The position numbers and the translations under genes are program-made. A DNA stretch of 64,000 bases from Romanomermis culicivorax (lineage: Eukaryota > Nematoda > Enoplea > Mermithida > Mermithidae): positions 434,001 through 498,000 of the forward strand of contig CAWUHX010000144.1 in NCBI GenBank assembly GCA_963922205.1, given 5' to 3'. Of the stretch, positions 1 to 12,200 are shown one piece after another. Position 1 is the stretch's first letter. The number at the start of each line of letters is the position of its first letter. Under the pieces are notes generated by a model. That model was not told where the DNA came from and did no database searches. It was given only the letters and a program-made list of their open reading frames with translations.

Positions 1-383
1 AACTATCCATTAGGAACGATTAATCAGTCGTTTGAACCGTTTCTTCAATGCACAAGTGGCAAATTGTGCGGATGGTAACTTGTCAGGTGCGCACTCATAT
101 GTAGCTCGTTTTCGTGTTCAGTGGGCGTATTGAATATTTTTTTAATTAAATTATGTATTGTGTAGATTATGTTTCTCGGAAATGACGGTCAACAAAAAAA
201 AATTTAAGGCGAAACAACACAGGAACAAATAAAGCATTATATTCAAATGTTTGAGGAAAGGAGGAAAGCCAAAAACATATGCAATAAGAAACCAGAATTT
301 CGTTCATAAATGAAATCAAATATGCATTTTACATTATTAGGAAAAATGGGGACGCGTTACTTTGAATGATTTTCCTCAAGACC
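1..383. other. Left flank, no gene seen
   Basis: This stretch lies before the 5' LTR. I see no open frame with coding character, RNA gene or repeat that recurs elsewhere in the window. Its last four bases (380-383, GACC) are the left copy of the target-site duplication of the LTR element. Confidence 0.6.
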
Positions 384-999
384 TGTTGGGCACCCTGTTG
401 ATGCCAATTTCGTGTGGGGAAATCGACATGCAAATCGACAAAAGGGACGACCAGTGGCGCAGACATTTGCATAGAATGGAGCGCCAAAGAAAGACGAAAA
501 ATGAAAGTGAAATCATTCTTCACTTAATATCGTTTTTTATTATATTTTTGGTTTTTATTGCTGGCGTCCCCAAATACAAATTTCCCAGCAACTTGTGTTT
601 TTTATGAGTATTGCACTGTGGTATACCCACATTCTTTTTACATATTTCGCCGGACTTATTGCTATACATATTCGTTTATTTATTTAGATAATCCGCGTCG
701 ACGGAGGCGGAGGGCCAGAGGCCCAGGCGCCGGCTTACATCAAGTAAGTTTTGGGAAACCCCTTTCGGGTTATACCCAAGTAAGTTTATCCCTGAGGGGA
801 TTCCTTGTCTCATCTAGGAGACTGCGGAGGTCTTTGGTAAGGCCCCCGTATTTAGAACAAAGTTTATCTTTGTTGTTGTAGGTCTGGGGACAAACGGACT
901 GTTGCACAGATCACCGAGGCTTAGCCAAGGTATCAGTTCTAACAGGTCAGTTCAGACCCAATCTTTTCTTACGCCTCTTAAGGAAAGACCTGCACAACA
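384..999 (+). repeat. 5' LTR
   Basis: Starts TGTTGGGCACCC and ends TGCACAACA; the same sequence recurs at 14430-15044. The 5-bp inverted termini TGTTG/CAACA are the usual integrase recognition ends. It carries two good splice-donor words GTAAGT at about 744-749 and 780-785, which could serve a spliced leader for the downstream ORF. The small open frames inside it are present in both LTRs and show no coding character. Confidence 0.95.
744..785 (+). promoter_or_regulatory. Candidate splice donors in LTR leader
   Basis: Two close GTAAGT words, both in an AAG-rich context, lie in the 3' half of the LTR, where retroviral-type elements keep the leader donor. They could join to an acceptor upstream of the second ORF (8519 or 9158). 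This is inferred from consensus only. Confidence 0.3.
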
Positions 1000-1001
1000 A
1001 G

Positions 1002-1019
1002 TGGTGGCTTTTAACTCCT
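1002..1019 (+). other. Possible primer binding site
   Basis: TGGTGGCTTTTAACTCC lies two bases after the 5' LTR, where a tRNA 3'-end complement is expected, and it starts with the TGG complementary to a CCA tail. Beyond TGG I could not match it to a particular tRNA, so the position is better supported than the identity. Confidence 0.35.
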
Positions 1020-1095
1020 TACCACGGAACTTCGTAGTCAGACTAGGAGAAAAGAAAATCCTCCAGGTTTCTACAGAAAGTTAGCAGGATTTAAA

Positions 1096-4000
1096 ATGCC
1101 TAACGAAAGGATACCGAGAGGTAATACTTTACGTAGATCACCACCCAGAGTGGCGAGTGCTGGGAATCTAGTCAATTTGGGAGACGGAGATCAGCAACGG
1201 CATGCTGCTCCGGACCCAGTGATCCCAGATCAAACTCCCGCGAGGGTTCAACCATTGCAGCAAAATGCAATGCATTTTACGCCTCAAGATGCAGGCGTAC
1301 CAATTGACCGACCGCCAGCGATTGCCATCGATCCGCAGGAGGCAGGCCCGGCGAATCCGAACCCAGACGCCGATGGACCGCCGCAACAAAATTTCAAAAG
1401 GTCACCACCGCCAAAGGTCGAATTAGCAGGACCAAAAAGGGACGTCGTTACGCCCGAGATTCGACCAAATTTCGAAGAAAGGGACCCCGAAATCGATCAA
1501 AGATTAGAGAGGATTCCCCAGGAACAAGAGCGATTCCAACCGCAGGAAAGAGCTCCCGAGATGTCCAACCAGGAGTTGGCGACGCAGCTACGCGAGTTGA
1601 AAGGGACCGTCGAAGCCTTGTTCGACATAATCGCAAATGCCGCCACAGAGGACAACAAAAGGGAAGCCGACAGGCGCCGACAGGAGCCGGATAGACAGGT
1701 TAGACCATGTAATAGGGGTGCAGAAAGAGACAACCGTCTCGCTGCTGAAATAAATGCAGGCGCAGGGCCTAGTAATAGGCCTGATATTGATGAAGGGCAA
1801 AGGCTTAACTTTGAGCCCAAAAGTTGGAGAGGTCCAGCTAGAGATCTTCGATTCGAAGGAGCTGAGCAATCGGCAGACTTCAGGAATCAAAGTCAGATAG
1901 CTCCGCAGCATCCAACTTTAACTAGAGTGGTCTATGATGGTAGAGGAAATATAGTTGATCCAAATACCCTTAGACCAGATCAATTGGCATGTTTCCCATA
2001 TAGGGATTACAGGTTTGACAAAGACAATATGCCATCATATCAAGGAGGTGTACCACCTCAACGAGATCCAAATAGGGTTATGCTGCAATCCCTGAACTCT
2101 GATCTTGATCCAGTATTAACAGCAGCTTATGATCAGAGGGAAGTGCCATCAAATAATTTGGCACAGGAGATTGTAGTCAGGAATATCGTTAAAGGTGTGT
2201 TACCCAAACTTTTAGATGAGGGTATGGTAAATCAGCAGGTGCTTAGCTTTTTAACAGCACTTGAAGGGGAATTCCGTAGGGATACACCCGAATCAGCTAA
2301 GTATGAAGCACTGCTGAGGCTTTCTAAAGGTAGACCGAAGGCTGTTGCAGGAGACAACATGACCTATAGGGAGGCCAGGAGAGCCATTATTAATGTCTTT
2401 GCACCTGAGTGCAACCTGGAAATGTTAACCAGGGAGTTGTTTGAGATCCAACAAAGACCCAATGAACAGGCCGTAGAGTTTTTAAAAAGGGTCAGTATAT
2501 TAGTGGAACTAGTTAAAGGTGATTTAGACTATCAGTCTAAACAGAGACTGATTATTGATACCTTTATTTACAAGAGTGATCCTACATTTCAGTCTGAACT
2601 GAAAAATTCAAAGCATACCTTTAGAACCTGGTATGATCTTGCAGTAGAGGTTCATGATATTGAACGTAGGTACAAAAATGCCTTTCAGAGATATGGACCC
2701 AAGGGTACACAACAGGATCCTATAGTAATTAATGAAGTAGGTATGCCTAGTGGGCATGATCCTGAAATTGCCGTAGTTGCCAGGAACCAGTCAGAAGGAT
2801 ATCAACAAGGCCAGAGGCAAAGGTTTCGGCAACCATATCAAACTGTAGGTAATCAGGTACAGGCCCAAACCCAAAGGTCAAGGAGTGATTCTCCTGAAAT
2901 AGAGGAGATTCCAGTTCGGGAAGCCCCTAGGGCTCAGACCGAAAAAGGTAAGAAAGAATCTCTTCTATTGAAAATCTCAAAAGAGATGGTACAACTGGTC
3001 GAAAGGTTCGACCAACTCCAGCAAAAGGTTGATAACAGGCAAACGGAAAATCGGTCTGATGTGGCCATACCTAGTACAAGTCAGGGAGGTCAAGTTTCCC
3101 GAGATCCGACAAAGCCATGGTGTGAGTTCCACAAGAACATAACACATAATACTGCAGACTGCAGGACACTGAGAGTATTGTCCGAGCGCAGGAGCAGAGG
3201 TAGAGCCAGCTTCCCTACCTTCAACAGGGGAGGCTTCAACACTTTTGCTCGAGGTAACTATAGAGGTAGAGGAGGTTACCCAAATGCCAACTTTAATAGC
3301 AGAGGCAGAGGTGCTTATAATGTAGGCTATTCAGGTTATCAGGATAGCCACGAGAGTTACCAACAGAATTCAGATTATAATGAATTTCTGGAGTTTAAAA
3401 AACAGAAGGAGCTGCAGAAGCAGTTCCAACAGATGCAGCAATACCAACAGCAAGCTGCATTACAGCATCCTCAGCCTCCTCAGGCTATTATGGGTCCGAC
3501 TCAGACTCTTCAACAAGGTCAATTCACAAATCAGCCACCTCAGAAGGATTATTCGAGTGTTATGGTTGCAAGGCAATCTCAGATGAGTCCTTTAGGTGAA
3601 GTAAACCAGAGAGTGAGTTGCCCAAATGTTGTATTAGGTAGTATTGTGCAAATGAATGCAATTGCACCACAACCTGTAGTACCATCAGTACAAGTAATAA
3701 GGAGAGGCACACCAGCTAGTCCTCAGGAACAACATTTGCTGGATACGTACCCCAGAACAGCCCCATTCCACATTGAGGTTGTTATAGGAGGTCGTAAGAC
3801 AATGGCTTTAATTGACACAGGAGCTCAGTGCACTGTCATGTCGGCTAAGTTTCTGAAGGAAACTTTGGGCCCAGATTATACTGAATATCCCAGGATATTA
3901 AATGTCACTGTAGCCAACGGTAAGACAGTCCAAGCCCATGGGTATATCCAATTTAGGATGGATACATTGTGTGGACAGTTCCCCGTTAAAGCAATTGTAA

Positions 4001-7000
4001 TTCCTGAAGCAGGTGAAAATGTCATTGTAGGAACAGACTTTTTGGCTCATCCTCAGGTAGGAGCCATAATAGATTTCAGGAATAGGACGATGACGCTCAA
4101 CAACCGTCAACAACGGATATACGTGACGCCGGACCAGCCCCAATCCAATTGTGGAGAGGTCATGACCACGAGCGCCGCGGAATCCACAATGAGCGCCGCC
4201 GACCAATACCAGCCAAAGATTTGCCTGCTAAAGGTTTCGGTGCCAGTGGTGAGTGTGAATCCCATCTACTTACCTAGTGGTACTGATATACTTCTGAGAG
4301 CAAAGCTTTGGGATAAGGTAGGCGAAAATCGCCTCAATGGAATCATAATAGAGTCTGAAGACAATGAAGAAAGGTTCCACATTGATAGTACCATAGTAGA
4401 TGGTACAAAAGATGATTTTGTTGTTATGGTATCCAACAACACAGGATCAGGATGCCATTTGAAAAGAAATCAAATAATTGGCCATACTAATTCAGTGTTG
4501 TGTGATACTGATAACCAAGATCAACTTAAGGGGAAGATAGTTGAGGATTTGGAGAAGCTGCAAACTTGTGCAGTCCAGGCTAGACCTGATTCGACTCAAG
4601 TGGATGAGAAAGAGTTCAAGGAAGCCTTGTACAATATGCTAGCTAAATCCAACATACCATCTGAACAATTGGAACAAGCTTTACGGTGTCTCGCAAAATA
4701 TAGAGACGTGTTCAGCTTGCCCAGTGATCCTCCAACTACTACACCCTATTTGACCTGTAAAATAAATACAGGGGATGCAGCACCTGTGGCAAAAAGGTAC
4801 CACAGGACTGCCATAAATTTACGGCCACATGTTCGTGAGCATGTGCAAGATATGCTCAAGAAGGGTGTAATTGAGCCATCAAAGTCGCCTTGGGCAGCTC
4901 CGTTATTCCTTGTAGGTAAAAAGGATGGTACCAAGCGACCAGTAGTGGACTTTAGGGGTATAAATGACGTTACCAAGGATGATAAGTATCCCATTCCTAG
5001 AATGGATGACTATCTAGACTGTTTAGGTAAAGCCAAATTTTATACTACCCTAGATCTCAAATCAGGATATTGGCAAGTGCCAATGGATGAAGAAAGCAAG
5101 GAAAAAACTGCTTTCATATGCCAAGAAGGGCTTTATCAATTTAAAGTCATGCCCTTTGGCCTAAAAAATGCGCCAGCCGAATTCCAGCGTATGATGGAAA
5201 GAGTTTTGCATCCATATGTTTGGAAAATCTGTCTAGTCTATATAGACGATATAATTGTGTTCTCAAATACGTTTGAGGAACACCTAGTTAATCTAGAGCT
5301 AGTCCTGCAAGCTCTAAGAAAGGCTCATTTGACCTTGAAGCCGGAGAAGTGTGAATTCCTGCCTGAGAGAGTTCATTTTTTAGGACATATCTTAAATTCG
5401 GATGGAGTTTCCCCAGATCCGAAAAAGGTCAAAGCTATAAATGATTTCCCATTCCCAGAGTCTAAACGTAAACTGCAAAGGTTTCTAGGTATGTTGCAGT
5501 GGTGTAAAAAGTTCATACCGGGTTTGGCTAAACACGCCGAACCGTTGTACAAACTAACTGGGAAGAACTGTGTTTGGGAAGTCACGGAGGTTCACCATCA
5601 GGCTTTTAGGAGCCTGAAAGAAGCACTATTGTCTGTGCCATTCCTTAGGTATCCGGTTTTGGACGGGTCTGCGGACTTTGTCCTTCAGACAGATGCCAGC
5701 GGAACGGCACTAGGAGCAGTCCTTTACCAGGAGACCAAGTCAGACCGCTGGGTAATTGCTTACAATAGCAGAATTTTAAAAGCGGATGAGAAAAAGTGGT
5801 CAGCCACGGAAAGGGAGTGCTTGGCAATTGTGTATGGCTTGAAGTTATACAAGCACTACCTAGTAGGTCATAAAGTGATCATAAGAACTGATCACAAACC
5901 TTTATTATCTATGAAGGTCAATGCCATGACCAATGGTAAGTTGAAGAGATGGTACTCGTTCATCTCTCAGTTCAACCATAAACTAGAGTATGTGCCTGGA
6001 AAACAAAATGCCATGGCAGACTTTTTGTCCAGGATGGATGAACCAGACGATCAAGCGGAAAAGATACCGCCAAAATGGGAACACATGTTCTCAGAGGGTA
6101 AACGAGAGTCCGAAAATCTGAAAGATCTTGAGGCACAGCTTATTGAGAAAAAACATCTCAATTTGGTGAAGAGATTCAGAATTCTGACAGATCGGAATCC
6201 TGAAGACGGTACTCCGTTACATCCGGAGCCAAAAGGTAAGAAGAATCAGAGGACTGATATGAGTCCGAGATTCACCCAAATTTATCCAGAAGATTCTGAG
6301 GGTGATCCAGAATCAAACTCGCCTGCAGACTTGATAAATGCCGTAACTACAAGGAGCATGGCGAAAGAAGCGGACAAGAATAATCAGGCTCAGATCCAGC
6401 CTGACGGCAATCAGGTCAACGAAAAGGTAAGTAGGGGAAACCAGGACAAAGGTAAGGAAAAAAGAGTAACCTGGTTATACCCAGAAAAGGAACAAGAGTT
6501 TACTTTGGCAGACCCCAAAGAAGATGAACTACCAAAAGGGCTAATTAGAGATGATCTCATGGCCCTCTTGCAGAGAAAAGATCAGGTATTACAACCATAC
6601 TTTGATAGATTGGGTCCAAATGGGACAACCAAGTATCATAGTGGATTTTATATCCAAAATGAAGTGTTATACCGCGAAGCCGGACAGGGATCGGATGATC
6701 AGGTGGTCGTCCCATCCTGCCTTAGGGACAATACTTTGCACCAGTACCACGGTGCCGTAATGATGACTCATCAGGGGTTCAAAAGGACCCTTGCTATGAT
6801 TAAAAAACGGTTCTGGTGGCCTGGAATTGAAAAGGATGTCAGGCACTGGATCAAGTTTTGTCCAGTTTGTCAAATGGCTAATCAGGGAAACACAGAAATT
6901 CCGCCACTGATACCAATTATTCCACAAGGTCCTTTTGACATAGTATCAGTGGATATCGTGGGTATTTCTCCACTTAGTGAGAAGAGACCGTATGTCATAG

Positions 7001-7932
7001 TCTTTCAAGACTATTTTACAAAGTGGGTTGAAGCTGAACTGATCCCAGATCAGTCAGCTAGCACCGTTGTAGATACTTTTCTACAAGCTATTGTATTTAG
7101 GCACGGGACTCCACGGAGACTACTCAGCGATAGAGGAGGTTGTTTTACCTCAGATCTAATGAAGGAGATCTGCAAGTTATTGGAGTGTCAAAAAATTTTT
7201 ACAACAGCCTACCATCCACAAGGAAATGGTATGGTAGAAAGGTTTAACCAGACACTCATCAAACAGCTCAGAAAGGTGGCCATCGAGGAAAAAGATAACT
7301 GGCCAAGATACTTGAGAGCCGTGGTGTTTGCATATAATGCCACACCACATGCAGCCACGGGGCAATCCCCATTTTCGTTGCTTAGAGGTCACGAGGCAAC
7401 CTTCGGGTTAAACTTATCGAAAGCATACGATATTGTAATGCCGGACAGCAATGCTGAGGCATACAAATTTGTGTTGACAAATCATTTAGTCAACCTTTAC
7501 GAGGATATTGCCAAAAATATCCAGAGTGCTGCCGAAAAATCGAAGAAATACTTCGATAAAAAGTCCAAACAAAATGGATTTAAAGAAAAGGATTGGGTTC
7601 TGCTCAAAGTAGACAAGCAGAAAAAACTAGGACTACCATGGTCCGGTCCGTTCATAGTTACGGACATTTCGCGAGAAGCAGAGAACGTTGTCACCATTGT
7701 ACATTGGGACAACCCGCTAAATCGCCAAACAGTTTCAATCAGCAGGTTGAAACATTTTCGTTACGAGACCACTAGGGTCTTGCCGCGAATAGCGCGAGCC
7801 AATCAGGACGCGCCACGTGACGAAAACACGTCACTTTCCAATATGGCACAAACAGTTACGACTGGAGCGCCGATTCAAATGAAATCATTTGAAAATTCGC
7901 TCAAGGCGAATCTATGCGCGATCTCGCGCTGA
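1096..7932 (+). CDS. gag-pol: Gag-Pol polyprotein (gag, protease, RT, RNase H, integrase)
   Basis: One uninterrupted frame of 2278 codons encodes all retrotransposition proteins, so no frameshift separates gag from pol. The first 350 residues are Pro/Arg/Glu-rich, followed by a capsid-like helical region (about 350-550). A Gag zinc-finger-like knuckle with C676, H679, H684, C689 follows, then a Gln-rich linker. The aspartic protease has DTG with D907 and the downstream VGTD motif. The RT palm carries YIDD at 1382-1385. RNase H begins with its catalytic D1533 in TDASG. The integrase has an HHCC zinc finger (HQYHGA to CPVC) and the DDE triad D1953, D2012, E2048 with exactly 35 residues between the last two. 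A GPF motif (PWSGPF) stands near the C-terminus, and I see no chromodomain. All catalytic residues are present, so the product may be active. The start is the first ATG after the LTR leader. Confidence 0.96.
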   Translation: MPNERIPRGNTLRRSPPRVASAGNLVNLGDGDQQRHAAPDPVIPDQTPARVQPLQQNAMHFTPQDAGVPIDRPPAIAIDPQEAGPANPNPDADGPPQQNFKRSPPPKVELAGPKRDVVTPEIRPNFEERDPEIDQRLERIPQEQERFQPQERAPEMSNQELATQLRELKGTVEALFDIIANAATEDNKREADRRRQEPDRQVRPCNRGAERDNRLAAEINAGAGPSNRPDIDEGQRLNFEPKSWRGPARDLRFEGAEQSADFRNQSQIAPQHPTLTRVVYDGRGNIVDPNTLRPDQLACFPYRDYRFDKDNMPSYQGGVPPQRDPNRVMLQSLNSDLDPVLTAAYDQREVPSNNLAQEIVVRNIVKGVLPKLLDEGMVNQQVLSFLTALEGEFRRDTPESAKYEALLRLSKGRPKAVAGDNMTYREARRAIINVFAPECNLEMLTRELFEIQQRPNEQAVEFLKRVSILVELVKGDLDYQSKQRLIIDTFIYKSDPTFQSELKNSKHTFRTWYDLAVEVHDIERRYKNAFQRYGPKGTQQDPIVINEVGMPSGHDPEIAVVARNQSEGYQQGQRQRFRQPYQTVGNQVQAQTQRSRSDSPEIEEIPVREAPRAQTEKGKKESLLLKISKEMVQLVERFDQLQQKVDNRQTENRSDVAIPSTSQGGQVSRDPTKPWCEFHKNITHNTADCRTLRVLSERRSRGRASFPTFNRGGFNTFARGNYRGRGGYPNANFNSRGRGAYNVGYSGYQDSHESYQQNSDYNEFLEFKKQKELQKQFQQMQQYQQQAALQHPQPPQAIMGPTQTLQQGQFTNQPPQKDYSSVMVARQSQMSPLGEVNQRVSCPNVVLGSIVQMNAIAPQPVVPSVQVIRRGTPASPQEQHLLDTYPRTAPFHIEVVIGGRKTMALIDTGAQCTVMSAKFLKETLGPDYTEYPRILNVTVANGKTVQAHGYIQFRMDTLCGQFPVKAIVIPEAGENVIVGTDFLAHPQVGAIIDFRNRTMTLNNRQQRIYVTPDQPQSNCGEVMTTSAAESTMSAADQYQPKICLLKVSVPVVSVNPIYLPSGTDILLRAKLWDKVGENRLNGIIIESEDNEERFHIDSTIVDGTKDDFVVMVSNNTGSGCHLKRNQIIGHTNSVLCDTDNQDQLKGKIVEDLEKLQTCAVQARPDSTQVDEKEFKEALYNMLAKSNIPSEQLEQALRCLAKYRDVFSLPSDPPTTTPYLTCKINTGDAAPVAKRYHRTAINLRPHVREHVQDMLKKGVIEPSKSPWAAPLFLVGKKDGTKRPVVDFRGINDVTKDDKYPIPRMDDYLDCLGKAKFYTTLDLKSGYWQVPMDEESKEKTAFICQEGLYQFKVMPFGLKNAPAEFQRMMERVLHPYVWKICLVYIDDIIVFSNTFEEHLVNLELVLQALRKAHLTLKPEKCEFLPERVHFLGHILNSDGVSPDPKKVKAINDFPFPESKRKLQRFLGMLQWCKKFIPGLAKHAEPLYKLTGKNCVWEVTEVHHQAFRSLKEALLSVPFLRYPVLDGSADFVLQTDASGTALGAVLYQETKSDRWVIAYNSRILKADEKKWSATERECLAIVYGLKLYKHYLVGHKVIIRTDHKPLLSMKVNAMTNGKLKRWYSFISQFNHKLEYVPGKQNAMADFLSRMDEPDDQAEKIPPKWEHMFSEGKRESENLKDLEAQLIEKKHLNLVKRFRILTDRNPEDGTPLHPEPKGKKNQRTDMSPRFTQIYPEDSEGDPESNSPADLINAVTTRSMAKEADKNNQAQIQPDGNQVNEKVSRGNQDKGKEKRVTWLYPEKEQEFTLADPKEDELPKGLIRDDLMALLQRKDQVLQPYFDRLGPNGTTKYHSGFYIQNEVLYREAGQGSDDQVVVPSCLRDNTLHQYHGAVMMTHQGFKRTLAMIKKRFWWPGIEKDVRHWIKFCPVCQMANQGNTEIPPLIPIIPQGPFDIVSVDIVGISPLSEKRPYVIVFQDYFTKWVEAELIPDQSASTVVDTFLQAIVFRHGTPRRLLSDRGGCFTSDLMKEICKLLECQKIFTTAYHPQGNGMVERFNQTLIKQLRKVAIEEKDNWPRYLRAVVFAYNATPHAATGQSPFSLLRGHEATFGLNLSKAYDIVMPDSNAEAYKFVLTNHLVNLYEDIAKNIQSAAEKSKKYFDKKSKQNGFKEKDWVLLKVDKQKKLGLPWSGPFIVTDISREAENVVTIVHWDNPLNRQTVSISRLKHFRYETTRVLPRIARANQDAPRDENTSLSNMAQTVTTGAPIQMKSFENSLKANLCAISR

Positions 7933-9127
7933 TTTTTTTTATTTTATGTACATATCTCGCGCGTGTAAGTACTAATTTTAATTAAAATTGTATTAATTTG
8001 TAATATTTATCGCGTTTATGTAGTATTCGTATTAATTTTGTAAATTTTTCATATTTATTTCAGACTTTGGGAAAAATTCTTCGGAATTTTAGACCAAAGT
8101 GACAACCCAAAAAATTTCCGACATTTTTTCTAAAAAATTAATTTTCAAATTTTTCATTTTTTCAAAATCAAACTATAGCTGCCCCGCTTATCTGAATTCT
8201 AAACTTCCATCGGAAGGAAGAAGTAAAATATTCCCCGAACCGCGATAAAAAGGAAATTAGCAAAATTGCTAGATTAAACTTTTTCAGCGTTCAAAATTTT
8301 AAATAAATTTATCAATTTATTATTCGAAAACAAAAATTTCGAAAAGAAAAGAGATGGGAAAGGGCGCGCGGAACCGCCAACAAGCTCCGACGCGCGAGTG
8401 GTCGCACACAGAGCGCCACGTTGAATACGGCAGGGCCCAGCACCGCCAAGACAACCGTTTTTTCTTTATCGACGGTAAGTTTCGAACTTATTTTTATCAA
8501 ATATTCTTGGAAACCGCAGGTAATGCCCAGAAGTCACTGGAAGACCAGCTCGGCGCCCCAAAGGGCAGACGAGGTTAGAACTTAGAGGGAACGAAAAATG
8601 GGAGTACTGAGAAGCGGAAGCTCGAAGCCAAGCAGGGAATTTCCAATTTGGAAATATACCTGATACCACCGAGAGCTATACGATTCAAGGGAAACCTAGA
8701 ACCTTGGGTTCAGCCCGTTTTAAAGTTTTATCATTCAAAAATTTATCAAAAATTATTTATTTTCAAATCAAATCAAATCATATCACTTTTTCGATATAAA
8801 ATTCATTAAAAATTATCAATTTCGAGCGCTATAAAAATTGTAAATACAGCGCCATAAATGGAGCGTAGTTGGTCGCTCAAGCAGCTGGTCAGAGATTGGT
8901 GTCCGATCAAGTGGTGGACAATCGGATCAGGTCTACCCTCCCCAACATATAGAGGTAGCAAGGGTAAGATTTGGTAAGGTGTTAGTTGCCTACCAGCTCA
9001 ATGTTTGTATATCAGTGGCTCACCTAACAACCTGCACTAAACTTAATTTTCTGCGAAACTTAACCCGCTTGGTGTTGTGGTGCTGGTGTAGTATAGACCC
9101 GAAAATGCGCTGAAAAAAGGGGAATAA
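7933..9127 (+). other. Inter-ORF spacer of the LTR element
   Basis: About 1.2 kb of AT-rich sequence between the gag-pol stop and the open stretch that leads into the second ORF. It contains a candidate leader exon (8354-8474), a GTAAGT donor at 8475 and acceptors at 8519 and 9158. Otherwise I see nothing in it. Confidence 0.6.
8354..8474 (+). CDS. Predicted first coding exon of the second ORF
   Basis: The second ORF is open upstream of its first ATG (9254) back to 9128 with no start codon in that stretch, which suggests that translation starts on an upstream exon. An ATG at 8354 opens 40 codons plus one base to a strong donor (GTAAGT at 8475). The acceptor TTTAG ending at 9158 leaves two bases before an in-frame codon, so the phases match exactly and the intron is 684 bp. 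The 40 encoded residues are Arg/Gln-rich. Splicing has not been shown; a start at 9254 on an unspliced message remains possible. Confidence 0.5.
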
Positions 9128-9253
9128 AACACTAAAATTAATAGTACTTTATGTTTAGATTATAACGTCAAACGGGCCGTACGAATCCACGAACTGGATC
9201 AGTGGTTTAAAGCCACATTTGGGTACTGGCCGGCCAATCCCAAGGAACCTCGA

Positions 9254-12200
9254 ATGGTAGACATCGGGAAGGTCAGCCAGGTACTCCATTTTATCCGAGA
9301 AGTGTCAATCTTCAGAGGACAACCAGTTTGTGGCTTCGACGTTGAAAAAGTCAACCAGGATAAGGTCGCCGCCTTGTTCAAAACAAGGGAGGTCGACAAT
9401 CCAATGGGAAAGCAGTTTGCCCGATATATCAGCTTCGCGCTAACGAATGGTCAAACTTACGTTATTGATACAACGTCGATGATGATCAAAGAGTGGACCA
9501 GCCTCCACGACTTCTTGAACTCCGACATGCTCTTCGCCGGATATGCCGTGCTGGAAGATCTGGTGAGTATCTATAACGTTTGTGGCGCAGGGCGAGATAA
9601 TAAGGACAGGGACAAAACTGTCCCCTTACGGGAATTTCTAAGAAAGACCAAAGGTCGATACTTTGACTTAGACCGTTTCGCCCTCACCATGGTAGGAGTA
9701 AACCTGGAGAAAAAATGCTTTCAGACAGGTATATGTCCCGAAACTTTTCGGTTAAAGGGACTGTTCACGGAATTTTATTTGATAGACGTGGGCCCCTACC
9801 AATATGACTTTTCGTTAAAAGCGAACCGTGATCGGTTTGCCAAAAGGGGTATATTGCCGGAAGAGCTCAGATACGCCGCTCTAGACGCATATTACTCCTT
9901 ATTGGTCATGTTTGCCGCCATTCACTATGGCATGGCCGATCAACTGCTTATGCAAATGCAGATTTTCGACCATGACAAGGTGGATCCCAAACAGATCAAC
10001 ACCATTGCCCTCCACTTTTATCAACAATATCTACTGATTCCGGGCAATGTGAACCGAGAAATGGGGCTAGGTACCCCAGTTATGGAAACCGATCAGGTTC
10101 AACCAAATATGGTCTATCACATGATGAAGTGTGAGATGTATAACCGTTGGGCGGTGCAGATGCAGGGAAATAACACAGGTTATTATACCGCGCCCACGGA
10201 GTGTAATCCAGTCCGTCCGCAGGGAGTTCAGTTGCCAAGTGGTTTCTACCCACTACTTCCAAGAGATAACAAACCAATGAAGGACGACGGATACACCACA
10301 GATAGCGATCCCGACGAAATCCAGGACGTCCAGATACCAGACTGGGTAAATATTTCAAAAGATATCCTGGAAAATCTCAAGTCAGGCGGAGCCTACTGGG
10401 ATTTAGACGGGAAAATTTCTTTAACGTTGTACGAAAACGCCAAGCTATACTGGCAACAAGCCGGGAAGCCCGATACCATTCCACAAGAGGTGTTTTCCTC
10501 TAATAACCACTACCCAGTGGGTATCGAGGGCCATAGACAGGCCTATAAGACCAATTTTTACACGCCAAACTTGGCAAAGATTTCAGGTATGCTGGATGAG
10601 CGAAACTTCCCAGAGTTAGAGGTCATCTGCAAATTTATGCCATTGGCTTATCATTTGGCATGGCCTCATTCTAGAGCGGAGTGCGACTATGAAACTAGCG
10701 CTCTGCTAAACTATAACTTTCTAAATAGTTATACTAAAGAGGGCCAGGAAATGATAAAGAAAATGTCCTGGAAGTCAGGCGACCGCCTGGCTTACTATTT
10801 AGAATTAGCAGCGACGCTACCGCCGTCGGAACCCCGCTTTCCATCTAAAAAAGGGGTATACGCATGGCAGAATCGGTTCGGTTTTGTCCCGCTACGATTT
10901 CGAGAAGCCGAGGAGATTCTACAAATTGGCGACGACAAATCGTTATTGAAGGACGGAGCCTACAAGGTAAATCCTTATTTCTATGTAACTTTTTACTACG
11001 TAGGCTTCGAGACTTTAACGCCGGGACTGCGGTATCCCATGACGGAAGACGCATCGCCAACCGACTACCCGATTACCTACGCACCGAGAAATCCGCTCGA
11101 GCTCAGACCGGAGTTTGTCAGCAAAAGCTTCCGGGAGAGAACAATCGCTTCGGAAATGCCCGGGTATACACTTACATATACCCCAGCCGGTGAGTTAATT
11201 TCTAAGGTACCGCTAAATCGTCCCTCAACTTCCCAAACGGCGCAAGCCGGAGGGACGGGACAGGTCAAAGCGCAGCCGCAGGCGCTAGCGCCAGTGGTCA
11301 AAGCTACACCAGCTTTGGACACTGCTGCTACGCAGGCAGCTGCAGTAGTTGTCGTGGTGCCGCCGCCAATCCAACCAGCGGTGGCACAGCCGACTCAAGT
11401 ACCTCAAGTACAACAACCGGCCGAGCCTGAGCCAGAGGTTGTCACCATAATGCAATCAGTACCTCCAGCACCAGCTGTTTTGCCAGCTAAAGTAAAGCAG
11501 CTGTTGCCGAAGATACGGAATTCAGACTCTGAGTCCAGTTCAGAGGAGGATGTAGAAGAAGAAGAAGAGGGTGAAATCCTCGAATCTGAGGGCCAGACAT
11601 CAGAGAATAAGGATGCGATGGAGGCCAAAACTCAGAAACAGGCTCTTGAGGAGGAAAAAATCCAGACTCAAATTGACGAAGCAGTCACCAAAATGTCAGG
11701 GATCGATGTCAGACTGGAGAAGATGCAGGAAGCATCCCAGGAGATACCTGTGAAGGCCAAAGATCCTAAGGATCATGACCGTCAAGCGAAGCAAGAGGCC
11801 CTACAGGCCAAAATTCAGGAACAGAGAAGGCTGACGCAGCAGGAATTCCTGCGTCAGAGGGCAATCCAAAGAAAGCTGAAGGAGCAGGCACTAGCCGACG
11901 ATAGCTCAGATTCAGCCATTGCAGCGACAGAGCTGATGCGGAGGGGAAGAATTGCCGAGGAAGGTATTCCTGGAATTTATTCCCCAGACAAAGTTCAGCA
12001 GATGTTAGCTGAAGGGATGTCGGAAAAATTTATCCGACACCTAGCCAAGGAAAAGGTAAGGCGTAGAAAGAGGATAGGTAAGGCCAAGCGACGCAGACTT
12101 GCAGCTCAGGGACAGCAGCAACAAGGAGCGGCCGCCACCGGATCCGAAAACGACGCCTACGATACGGCCGAAGAAACGACGACCCCACAATACTCGACGA

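Noticed and set aside
558-1084. Small open frames in the LTR (also seen at 14429-14926)
   Set aside because: They are carried in both LTRs, overlap leader signals and show no domain. They follow from LTR sequence, not from a gene.
1168-1911. Minus-strand frames inside gag-pol
   Set aside because: Shadows of the real frame, with no motifs.
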